Source of the DNA: an uncultured Phycisphaerae bacterium
GTDB taxonomy: Bacteria > Planctomycetota > Phycisphaerae > UBA1845 > PWPN01
Length of the DNA stretch: 61,276 bases
NCBI GenBank assembly: GCA_938005315.1
Contig: CALLOB010000068.1
Span: 1-61,276 of the forward strand
Direction of reading: 5' to 3'
Numbering within the stretch: the first letter of the stretch is position 1; each line of letters begins with the position of its first letter. A program made the translations under genes and the position numbers. This document shows positions 1-6,278 of the stretch, in pieces. The notes beneath the pieces are model-generated. The model worked only from the letters and a program-made list of their open reading frames with translations. It searched no databases and was not told the DNA's origin.

Positions 1-201
1 CCGTCCGACGCTCCGGAGTCCCCGGATCCGCAGCCGCCGGGCACTCGCGCGGCCGTCGCCCAGAGCATGGGCAGCATGCTCCTGCTGCTGGCCATGATGG
101 CTCTGGCCGTCGGGCTGATCGCCGTCGGCTGGATCGTTTACGACATCCGCCGCTCCCGCCCGAAGTGGATGACGCAGACGAAGTATCCCACCCGCCGATG
201 A
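1..201 (+). CDS. C-terminal end of a membrane-anchored protein (partial)
   Basis: The first reading frame is open from the window edge to a TGA at 199-201 and gives 66 residues. It contains a Pro-rich stretch, one strongly hydrophobic helix of about 25 residues (codons about 23-48, rich in Leu, Met, Ala and Val), and a short basic tail containing RRSRPKW and ending KYPTRR. This is the layout of a single-pass anchor with a positively charged cytoplasmic tail. The gene begins upstream of the window, so its function cannot be told. Real coding is likely because of the clean helix and the stop just before the convergent folP gene, but the start and the family are unknown. Confidence 0.55.
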   Translation, partial: PSDAPESPDPQPPGTRAAVAQSMGSMLLLLAMMALAVGLIAVGWIVYDIRRSRPKWMTQTKYPTRR

Positions 202-262
202 GATGCGGCCGCACCGCATCCTGCGCGATGCGTTCCCTCCGGACCGACGGTTCGCCCCGCGA

Positions 263-1162
263 TCACCACGGCAGCTGAAGGCCCCTCCCCAACCTGCCGG
301 CTTCCCCCGTCCGGCGGATGGCGGCGCAGAGGTCCGCGACCTCACGGGCCGGCCTCACGTCGTGCACCCGCACGCACTCCGCCCCGGCCAGCACCGCCGC
401 CGCCACCGCCGCCAGCGTGCCGGCCAGCCGGTCGGCCGGCCGGTCCAGCCCGAGAACCTCGCCGATGAATCGCTTGCGCGACGGTCCGACCAGCAGCGGC
501 AGCCCCGGCAAACGCAACGCCGGCAGGTCCGCCAGGATCCGCAGGTTGTGCTGAGTGGTCTTGCCGAAGCCGATGCCGGGATCGAGAATGAGCCGCTCGG
601 CGGACAGCCCCTGCCGCCGGACCTCGGCCACGCGATCGGCCAGAAAGGCGGCGATCTCACCGATCACGTCGTCGTAGCGGGGATCGGCCTGCATCGTCTC
701 GGGCGATCCCTGCATGTGCATCAGCACAACGCCGCACCCGTGCCGCACCGCTACCTCGATCATCGCCGGATCGTCCCGCAGGGCCGAAACATCGTTGATC
801 AGCGAGGCCCCGGCCTCCAGCGCGGCGGCGGCCACGACCGAGGATCGGGTGTCCACCGAGATCGCCGGCCCCTCCGGGCCCAGCCGCTCGGCCAGGGCGG
901 CGATGACCGGCTCGACCCTCCGCCGCTGCTCGTCGGCAGGTACCGGGCGGCTGCCGGGGCGCGTGGACTCGCCGCCCACATCGATCACGTCCGCGCCTTC
1001 CGCGGCCATTCGCTCCCCCGCGGCCACGGCTTCCTCCGGCGAGCCATAGGCCCCGCCGTCACTGAACGAATCAGGGGTCACGTTCAGCACGCCGAAAACG
1101 AACGGCCCGCCCCCGGGAACCAGGGGCCGGCCGCGAAGCATCAGTGGACTTGATTCCCGCAT
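263..1162 (-). CDS. folP: Dihydropteroate synthase
   Basis: A 299-aa dihydropteroate synthase (folate biosynthesis, cytoplasm), joining 6-hydroxymethyl-dihydropterin diphosphate with p-aminobenzoate. The TIM-barrel family motifs are all present: NVTPDSFSD (about 27-34), DVGGESTRPG (61-70), the GIGFGKT loop (196-202), the SRKRF substrate loop (228-232) and the closing RVHDV strand (265-269). The length is normal (270-300 aa). The ATG at 1162 is used. An internal ATG at 1141 would also give a complete enzyme, and neither has a clear ribosome-binding site. An AT-rich stretch with possible -10 elements lies immediately upstream. Its end faces the end of the upstream plus-strand gene. Confidence 0.96.
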   Translation of the reverse strand: MRESSPLMLRGRPLVPGGGPFVFGVLNVTPDSFSDGGAYGSPEEAVAAGERMAAEGADVIDVGGESTRPGSRPVPADEQRRRVEPVIAALAERLGPEGPAISVDTRSSVVAAAALEAGASLINDVSALRDDPAMIEVAVRHGCGVVLMHMQGSPETMQADPRYDDVIGEIAAFLADRVAEVRRQGLSAERLILDPGIGFGKTTQHNLRILADLPALRLPGLPLLVGPSRKRFIGEVLGLDRPADRLAGTLAAVAAAVLAGAECVRVHDVRPAREVADLCAAIRRTGEAGRLGRGLQLPW

Positions 1163-1177
1163 ACGAAAAAGTATAAT
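1150..1177 (+). promoter_or_regulatory. Sigma70-like promoter before the 43-aa membrane peptide
   Basis: TTGATT at 1150-1155 and a perfect TATAAT at 1172-1177 are separated by 16 bases. The element overlaps the start of folP, so the two genes share a divergent control region. Transcription would begin near 1184 and leave a leader of about 140 nt. That leader contains a 7-bp stem, AATCCCG at 1213-1219 pairing with CGGGATT at 1223-1229. No experimental support. Confidence 0.45.
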
Positions 1178-1327
1178 ATAGTGCTTTGGTGCCGAGCCCC
1201 AGCCCGGCTAGAAATCCCGGCGCGGGATTCGTGCGGGCCGGCGATGGCAGGTCTATCATCTCTGTCATACTGCGGCGCACAGCCGGCTGGCCGGTCAGGA
1301 AATACGCGCCGCGGCAAGGAGCACCTT

Positions 1328-1459
1328 ATGAGTCGCACGCGTATCAATCGACTGGTCCTTCTGGCGGCCTTGCTGGCGGCTGGTTTGGCGTTAACCTGTA
1401 TCGGCACCTGCGCCATCGTCGCCGGCCAGATCGACCCGGACAGCATCCTGGGAACCTGA
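1328..1459 (+). CDS. Small single-pass membrane or exported peptide, 43 aa
   Basis: A short ORF with a good ribosome-binding site (AAGGAG about 7 nt before the ATG at 1328) and an upstream TATAAT-type promoter. The peptide has a basic start (MSRTRINR), a hydrophobic segment of about 20 residues rich in Leu and Ala, and then two cysteines (TCIGTC) and an acidic tail ending DPDSILGT. It could be an uncleaved inner-membrane micro-protein or a small exported peptide. I do not recognise a family. The coding call rests on the ribosome-binding site, the promoter and the membrane topology. Confidence 0.5.
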   Translation: MSRTRINRLVLLAALLAAGLALTCIGTCAIVAGQIDPDSILGT

Positions 1460-1929
1460 CCCGCGGGCTGCTCCACTGGTCTGGCTCCGACTCCCCCGGC
1501 CGCCAGGCATGAGGACCCGAGGGCGGTCTTGCCGTCGCGGTTCCGGTCGCTTGCGCCTCGGCCCCGCCGCGTCGGGCATCGCCGGTTCGCGACGCCGCGG
1601 CGCCGCGTGGTATCTGGCCGCGTTGAAAGTACCTCCGTCCTCTGCCGCCAAAACGCCGGCGGTGCTCCCGCAACCTCGGGAGGTTCCGGTCCGCGCCGCA
1701 GGCCAGGTCGCCCTTGTGCAACCCGAAACGTCCGAATAGTCTGCCATTCCCGACGGATCCTCGTTGCACCACCCGGGACAGTGGGCGCTATGTCCCTGCC
1801 CCCAAAAGGCTTGCACGAAAAACAGTTCGCCGTACGCCGGATCCGGGAATTCCTGGCCCGACCGTGGTAGGATCATGTGAAAGCACCCGTCTTGGAAGAG
1901 GGGGAGACCAGGTCGGTCGGAGGGCAGGA
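1460..1929. other. Non-coding gap, no feature recognised
   Basis: 470 bases between the 43-aa peptide gene and the CAP-domain lipoprotein. Open frames here have no domain, no believable start and strongly biased composition, and I reject them. The last 70 bases presumably hold the promoter of the CAP gene (a TAGGAT -10-like element near 1876), but no convincing -35 partner is seen. Confidence 0.4.
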
Positions 1930-2535
1930 ATGCATCGCAGGTTTCGGGCATGGTCGGGTCTGCTGATCGGGGTGGCGCTGAGCGCCGGATGCATCGGCTG
2001 GCCGGCGACCGGCCTGTTCGGTGAAGACCTGGCTATCCTGAACAACGCCGACCTGGCGGTGGACCTGTCCTCCGGCAGCAGTTCGCCCAGCACCGGCATC
2101 CGGCCTGGTGAGGGACCCAGCTGCCTTGAAGTCGCGCTGCCGTCCGACAGTGTTCACGCCGCCATGTTCGAGGCCCTCAATCGCTATCGCGAGGAAAACG
2201 GCCTGGCCCCCCTGATCTACTCGGGAAAACTCGAGGAAATCGCCGACGCCCATGCCCGGGATCTCTGGCAGCGGTCCTTCTTCGACCATATCAACCCCGA
2301 CGGGCTGGGACCCGGCGACCGGGCCGTGCAGGCCGGGTTCTGCCATGAGTACGTGGGCGAGAACATCGCTGCCGGACAGACCAGCGTCGAAAGCGTCATG
2401 CGGGCCTGGAAGAACAGCCCCAGTCACGACCGCAACATGCTGCTGTCCCAGTACGTCTACGTCGGGATGGGCTTCTCGCGCGACCCCAACGGCCGGCTGT
2501 ACTGGGCCCAGGAGTTCGCCTTCGACGTGCCCTGA
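1930..2535 (+). CDS. CAP/SCP-domain (YkwD-like) lipoprotein
   Basis: A 201-aa secreted protein. Residues 1-21 form a lipoprotein signal (basic start, hydrophobic core, LSAG before Cys21), which predicts membrane anchoring. Residues about 75-200 form a CAP domain of the bacterial YkwD/SCP type: helix with ALNRYREENGL, DAHARDL with His108, the FFDHINPDG loop with His120, GENIAAG (143-149), and a PSHDRNML segment. The two histidines and the acidic residues of the CAP pocket are therefore present. Bacterial CAP proteins are mostly uncharacterised; some bind lipids or metals. The start at 1930 follows GGAGGGCAGGA and is the only one that gives a signal peptide. It stands alone. Confidence 0.88.
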   Translation: MHRRFRAWSGLLIGVALSAGCIGWPATGLFGEDLAILNNADLAVDLSSGSSSPSTGIRPGEGPSCLEVALPSDSVHAAMFEALNRYREENGLAPLIYSGKLEEIADAHARDLWQRSFFDHINPDGLGPGDRAVQAGFCHEYVGENIAAGQTSVESVMRAWKNSPSHDRNMLLSQYVYVGMGFSRDPNGRLYWAQEFAFDVP

Positions 2536-3335
2536 TCCCCGGATTGTCGCTCATCCGGGCTTCCCGCAACAACCTTGATTTCCGCCGGGGCGATCAACGC
2601 CTTACTGAACCACCCCCGACGGGCGAAGGAGAGCCCCGACGGCGCGACCGGCGGAAGCGATCACGGCTTTCCTGGACCATCGCGACTTGCACCGATCCTC
2701 AGTGCCCCTCGCCTTGAAACCCAAAACCTGTCGGAGCAGACCTGGGCCATCCGACAGCATGACGAGGATGCGTTTCCCGCGGTCCACCTGCCCGATCAAC
2801 TAAGCAAATAAGTCCGTCATTCGCCAAAAATCACAACCTTCAGATTGGAAGCATCTTATGGCGACCCAGGCCTTCCCGAAGCCCACTGAATTCCTCTATT
2901 TCCGCTTGCTATTCGGTTTTTGTTAGGTTATATTCATGCTGTCGTCCACGAGTCTGGCGACGGGTTAATGGCCGGGAATCCGTCGGGGCGGAGGCATCGA
3001 AAAGGCAGCGAAGCATGCCCGGGGAGCGACCCCGGACGTGCTGTGAGGTGGAGAGTCGAGGATATCAGTCAAACTGGTTGTCCATCTGGCGGCAAACCCG
3101 GAGGTGCTCAGGTGGAGGGTAGCGGCACCGGACCAAGGAGGTCTTCATGCGGGGCAATTCCGGGTGTGCGGAGGTGGATCAACCCCGTGGCTGCTCCAGC
3201 CGGCCCCTCCTCCGCTTCAGGGGCGGCGGGGCACTACCTTGGCGCTGAGGGGCATCTGGTCGCAACTGCTCGGCTGGTCGGGGGTGGGGCCCGGCAGCGG
3301 GGCATGCGGGATCGGGCCTCAAAGGGGGGTGCGTT
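2536..3335. other. Long non-coding region upstream of the mutagenesis cassette
   Basis: 800 bases with no believable gene. The AT-richer part (about 2800-2935) holds a likely promoter. The GC-rich part (2985-3335) has three AGGTGGA words at 3046, 3110 and 3172 (spacing 64 and 62). The first two extend to about 14 matches in 16 bases. The spacing resembles that of the repeats inside the downstream cassette, but the words are short and could be chance. The ORF readable at 2920-3339 has no domain and is rejected. Confidence 0.4.
2906..2934 (+). promoter_or_regulatory. Candidate promoter of the mutagenesis cassette
   Basis: TTGCTA at 2906-2911 and TATATT at 2929-2934, spacer 17, in the only AT-rich patch upstream of the S24 protease gene. 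The leader would be about 395 nt. No CTGT-N8-ACAG or GAAC-N4-GTTC type LexA box was seen around it, so the damage-responsive operator, if any, is of an unknown type. Confidence 0.35.
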
Positions 3336-3854
3336 GTGACGGTCCGGACCGGACAAACCGGGCTTGAGGGGTGGGCATCGACGGAGGATGCCAAGGATGG
3401 TCGGGTGGGCGCCGACGCGGATGCGATTCCTCGCTGCCGCAGAGGGGCGGAGGATGCCGGGGACGGGGGGTTGGGCACCGAAGAGGCTCCGGCGGGCCTG
3501 TTGACGGTCTCGGCCGGTCGGCCGGTGGAGGCCGGCGACGGCTGCGCGACTCTGGATGCCGCGGCGCTGCTGCGGGCCAATGCGCGGAGCTTCGCCCTGA
3601 GGGTTCGCGGCCAGTCGATGGTCAACGCCGGGATCTGCGACGGCGACGTGGTGGTAGGCGAGTTCACTCCCGAGGCCCGGCCCGGCGCGATCGTGGTGGC
3701 GCTGATCGACGGCGAATCCACACTCAAGCGGCTGGTCCTGCACCGGGGACGGCCGTACCTGGCCTCGGAAAACCCCAGCTGCCCCGACCTGGTTCCCCTG
3801 TCGGAACTGGTCGTGCAGGGCACGGTGCACACGTTGGTCCGGAGATTGCGATAA
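3336..3854 (+). CDS. UmuD-like S24 autoprotease (no DNA-binding domain)
   Basis: 172 aa, LexA/UmuD-type serine protease. The catalytic pair is Ser94 (in RGQSM) and Lys131 (in ESTLKRL). Their distance of 37 residues equals that of Ser60/Lys97 in E. coli UmuD. An Ala60-Gly61 bond lies 34 residues before the serine, where UmuD has its Cys-Gly cleavage site, so RecA-stimulated self-cleavage is likely. The first 55 residues are low-complexity and hold no helix-turn-helix, so it is not a repressor of the LexA type. The GTG at 3336 has AAAGGGGGG 6-10 nt upstream. It leads a Y-family polymerase and DnaE2-like pair, and probably regulates or accompanies error-prone synthesis. Confidence 0.85.
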   Translation: MTVRTGQTGLEGWASTEDAKDGRVGADADAIPRCRRGAEDAGDGGLGTEEAPAGLLTVSAGRPVEAGDGCATLDAAALLRANARSFALRVRGQSMVNAGICDGDVVVGEFTPEARPGAIVVALIDGESTLKRLVLHRGRPYLASENPSCPDLVPLSELVVQGTVHTLVRRLR

Positions 3855-3865
3855 GCCGGGGAAAG

Positions 3866-3945
3866 GAGGTGCCCGCGACCGCAGGATGGGCATGGTTCGG
3901 CGGCCGGGGCCGATCCGCCGGGCGAGGTGCCCGCGACCGCAGGAT
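3866..3945. repeat. Repeat pair A, 22 bp, 58-bp spacing
   Basis: GAGGTGCCCGCGACCGCAGG plus AT occurs identically at 3866-3887 and 3924-3945; similarity continues for a few bases (GGGCATG / TGACATG). A much weaker third copy may start at 3987. The pair begins 11 bases after the S24 protease stop. The intervening sequence is unrelated between copies. Confidence 0.7.
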
Positions 3946-4028
3946 TGACATGCTGCCGCCGCTGGAACGAACGGGGCCCGGCGCGGGAGGAATGCCCCGC
4001 CGCCCGTCCGGCGCGCGATTCGGTGCAA

Positions 4029-4236
4029 ACTTCTCGCGCACGCGGCGCGGCTGATCCTGATGGCCGACATTGGTGGGAGGTCGTCGCGGACTTCTCGCGC
4101 ACGTGGCGCGGCCGGCGACGTCGGACGTACCGACCACCCTCCACCTCGCGAACTTCTCGCGCACGTGGGGCGGCCATGTGATGTCGGCCTCCAGCCCGCG
4201 CGGCACGACGTGAACTTCTTGTGCACGCGGCGCGGC
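4029..4236. repeat. Repeat array B: four 23-bp copies at 61-62 bp spacing
   Basis: Copies at 4029-4051, 4090-4112, 4152-4174 and 4214-4236 (start-to-start 61, 62, 62). The consensus is ACTTCTCGCGCACGYGGCGC followed by GGC. Differences are mainly C-to-T changes (copies 2-4) plus one C-to-G in copy 3. The 38-39 bp between copies are not conserved. The spacing is not a multiple of three and the array lies between genes, so it is not a coding repeat. No cas gene is in the window. Confidence 0.75.
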
Positions 4237-4270
4237 CGCACGACAGCGACGGGTCCATGACAAGTCGGGC

Positions 4271-4284
4271 GGCGATCAATCGCC
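4271..4284. repeat. Short palindrome GGCGAT-CA-ATCGCC
   Basis: A perfect 6-bp inverted repeat with a 2-base centre, 35 bases after array B. Two other palindromes with the same AATCGC/GCGATT core occur at 5883-5903 and 10726-10745. It could be an operator or a small hairpin; this is unproven. Confidence 0.4.
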
Positions 4285-4487
4285 TGGCGGGCCGGGAGGA
4301 TTTCCCTTTGCCCGATGGGCCAGGCGGAGGGCCCCGCTCTGTCGGGGCCGCCGAAAAGGACGCGACAGGGCGCGATCGGGGACGCGACGGAGCACGTCCC
4401 TCCAGGAAGACCCTTCTGTCGGGTCCACAGATAACGCGGTCCAGGCTGTCATGCACCCGACAGTGATGGCGGATCGTGCCGGAGTAA

Positions 4488-4632
4488 GGCGTGTCCGGGC
4501 AGATGTGGTGGGGGCGCCGGACCCGCGCGGCGTTCGATCTTTGGCGGCGGTATGCCCGGGCGGCCGTGGGGCGCCCGTGATCCGCCAGACGATACCTGCC
4601 GACGCAGACGGCGTGTCCGGGCGGGTGTGGTG
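4488..4632. repeat. Repeat array C: three copies at exactly 61-bp spacing
   Basis: GGCGTGTCCGGGCAGATGTG plus GTG at 4488-4510 recurs as GGCGTGTCCGGGCGGGTGTG plus GTG at 4610-4632 (2 differences). A diverged middle copy shares CCGGGC at 4556-4561, exactly 61 bases from the first copy (4495) and from the third (4617). The array ends about 30 bases before the start of the Y-family polymerase gene, so it could also affect that gene's leader. Confidence 0.6.
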
Positions 4633-4664
4633 CGTCCGGGAGTACCGCATGCCGGGAGTGTTGA

Positions 4665-5837
4665 ATGTCCAGCACGATCCTCCATCTCGACGCCGATGCG
4701 TTTTTCGCCTCGGTGGAGCAGGCGGCCGACCGGCGGCTGCGGGGACGACCGGTGGCGGTGGGCGGGCTGCACCGGGGGATCGTCGCCTCGGCCAGCTACG
4801 AGGCGCGGCGATACGGCGTGCGGACGCCGATGCCGATCGCCCAGGCCCGGCGACTTTGCCCGCCGCTGATCGTCGTGCCGGTGCGTTTCGAGTTGTACGA
4901 GCAGTTCTCGGAGTTCATCTTCGGCATGGCCGGCGAGGTCTCGCCCGTGGTCGAGAAGCAGGGGGTGGACGAGGGCTACCTCGACCTCACCGGTACGCGG
5001 GCCTGCCTGCGGCGATCCCCGGAGGAGGTGGCCGAGAAGCTCCGCCGCGACGTGAAAGACCGCCTCAAGATCACGATCTCGCAGGGGCTGGCCCGCACCA
5101 AGTTGCTGTGCCAGATCGCCAGCAAGCTCCACAAGCCCGACGGTCTAACGATCATCCCGCCGGATCCGGATCGGGAGCTGGCTTTCCTGCACCCGCTGCC
5201 GGTTCACTGGCTGCCGGGAGTCGGACCGGTCGGGGCGCGGCTGCTGGAGTCGGCGGGCATCGTCCGGATCGGGCAGGTTGCGGGGCTGCCGCTGCCCTGG
5301 CTGACCGAGCTGCTCGGCGGGGCGGCGCGGGAGGTCCGGGATCTGGCCCGGAACATCGATCCCCGTCCGGTGACGGCCGCCAGGCCCGAGACGCTGTCCT
5401 ACGGCCATCAGGAGACCTTCGAGGAGGACACCGCCGACATCGCGTTCGTCGAGGCCGTGCTCGGCCGTCTGGTCGATCGGGCCATGCTCCGCGTGCGCGA
5501 AGACGGCCGGCAGATCCGCACTGTGACCGTGAGGATCCGCTACAGCGACATGGAGGAGCGGCAGGGGCAGACCGGCCTGTGCGAGCCGACCGACGTGGAG
5601 ACGGAGGTCTATCCCGCGGCCAGAGCGCTGCTGAAGCGGCTGTGGGATCGCCGCGTGCGTCTGCGGATGGTACAGGTCTGCCTTTCGAAAGTGTACCGGG
5701 GGTTCGGCCAGCTGGACCTGTTCGGCGTCCGCCAGCGCCGGCGCGAGCTGGCGACGACCTGCGCGGCGATCCGCGCGCGCTTCGGTCCGCGGGCGCTGAT
5801 GCGCATGCACGACTGGAGACTGATGCAGGCGGGATGA
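4665..5837 (+). CDS. Y-family DNA polymerase (DinB-like) with C-terminal clamp motif
   Basis: 390 aa, translesion polymerase. Catalytic acids are intact: Asp9 in HLDADAFF and Asp102-Glu103 in VDEGYLD. Phe13 is the likely steric gate. The palm and fingers segment has TKLLCQIASKLHKPDGL, followed by the HhH element LPGVGPVGARLL (about 182-194) and the little finger. QLDLF at about 349-353 is a textbook beta-clamp binding motif, here followed by a 37-residue tail. Polymerase IV is usually about 350 aa. GGGAG lies 6 nt before the ATG. It sits between the UmuD-like protease and the DnaE2-like polymerase, the place ImuB takes in classical cassettes, but unlike ImuB it keeps its active site. Confidence 0.93.
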   Translation: MSSTILHLDADAFFASVEQAADRRLRGRPVAVGGLHRGIVASASYEARRYGVRTPMPIAQARRLCPPLIVVPVRFELYEQFSEFIFGMAGEVSPVVEKQGVDEGYLDLTGTRACLRRSPEEVAEKLRRDVKDRLKITISQGLARTKLLCQIASKLHKPDGLTIIPPDPDRELAFLHPLPVHWLPGVGPVGARLLESAGIVRIGQVAGLPLPWLTELLGGAAREVRDLARNIDPRPVTAARPETLSYGHQETFEEDTADIAFVEAVLGRLVDRAMLRVREDGRQIRTVTVRIRYSDMEERQGQTGLCEPTDVETEVYPAARALLKRLWDRRVRLRMVQVCLSKVYRGFGQLDLFGVRQRRRELATTCAAIRARFGPRALMRMHDWRLMQAG

Positions 5838-5882
5838 CGCGGAAAGGAGGCTCGGCACACATGGAAACATAAATAAGGCACT

Positions 5883-5903
5883 CAATCGCCAGGTCGGCGA
5901 TTG
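5883..5903. repeat. Palindrome CAATCGCC-AGGTC-GGCGATTG
   Basis: A perfect 8-bp inverted repeat with a 5-base loop, 45 bases after the stop of the Y-family polymerase gene. It shares its core with the palindromes at 4271 and 10726. No T-tract follows, so it is not a standard intrinsic terminator. Confidence 0.45.
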
Positions 5904-6131
5904 CCGGCAGCGCCCGGCGTCCCGTGGAATCTCGCAGGACGCTCGCCGAACGTGCAGGAGGCCGCCGATGGGGCGGACGGGCGCCGATACGGCAGACGGG
6001 CGGAGATGGGAGCCGGAGCCTCGGCGGACCATGTGCCCCGGCATGCGCAACACAATGTACCGGCCGACGCCTCTGTCGGCCGCCGGATGTGGTGTGCCCT
6101 CGCCTCGCGCGATGGCGTCGCGAATCCCAAA

Positions 6132-6252
6132 CGGCCGGCACGGGGGCCGGCCGGTACGGCGCTGCGCGTCGGCGGTTCGCTTTCTTTGTGCCCGGCCGGC
6201 GCGGGGGCCGGCCGGTACGGCGCTGCGCGTCGGCGAGGTCGTTTTCTTTGTG
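6132..6252. repeat. Tandem repeat D: two copies of a 60-bp unit
   Basis: Copies 6132-6190 and 6193-6252 start 61 bases apart. The first 43 bases differ at one position. A variable 6-7 bases follow, and both copies end with TTCTTTGTG. Unlike arrays A-C the whole unit is repeated. It ends 26 bases before the DnaE2-like start codon, just ahead of its ribosome-binding site. Confidence 0.8.
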
Positions 6253-6278
6253 GTTTTGGGGTCCAGGAGTCCGAGTGC

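Larger units (their letters stand above)
5838..6278. other. Non-coding interval between the two polymerase genes
   Basis: 441 bases. It holds the palindrome at 5883-5903 and the tandem duplication at 6132-6252. The rest is GC-rich with loosely repeated GGCGGACGGGCG-like words (about 5965-6010). A frame stays open through it in phase with the downstream polymerase but shows no domain; the real start is at 6279. No clear promoter was found; CATAAATAA near 5868 is the most AT-rich word. Confidence 0.45.

Noticed and set aside
2920..3339. Possible 139-aa gene before the S24 protease
   Set aside because: No ribosome-binding site, no domain, and it runs through repeat-like GC-rich sequence. It overlaps the protease start.
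3336..3854. LexA repressor
   Set aside because: The N-terminal part has no helix-turn-helix and is low-complexity, so the protein is UmuD-like rather than a DNA-binding repressor.
3866..4632. Active CRISPR array
   Set aside because: The repeats are imperfect, short and of three different sequences, and no cas gene is present. Listed as repeats only; a decayed array remains possible.
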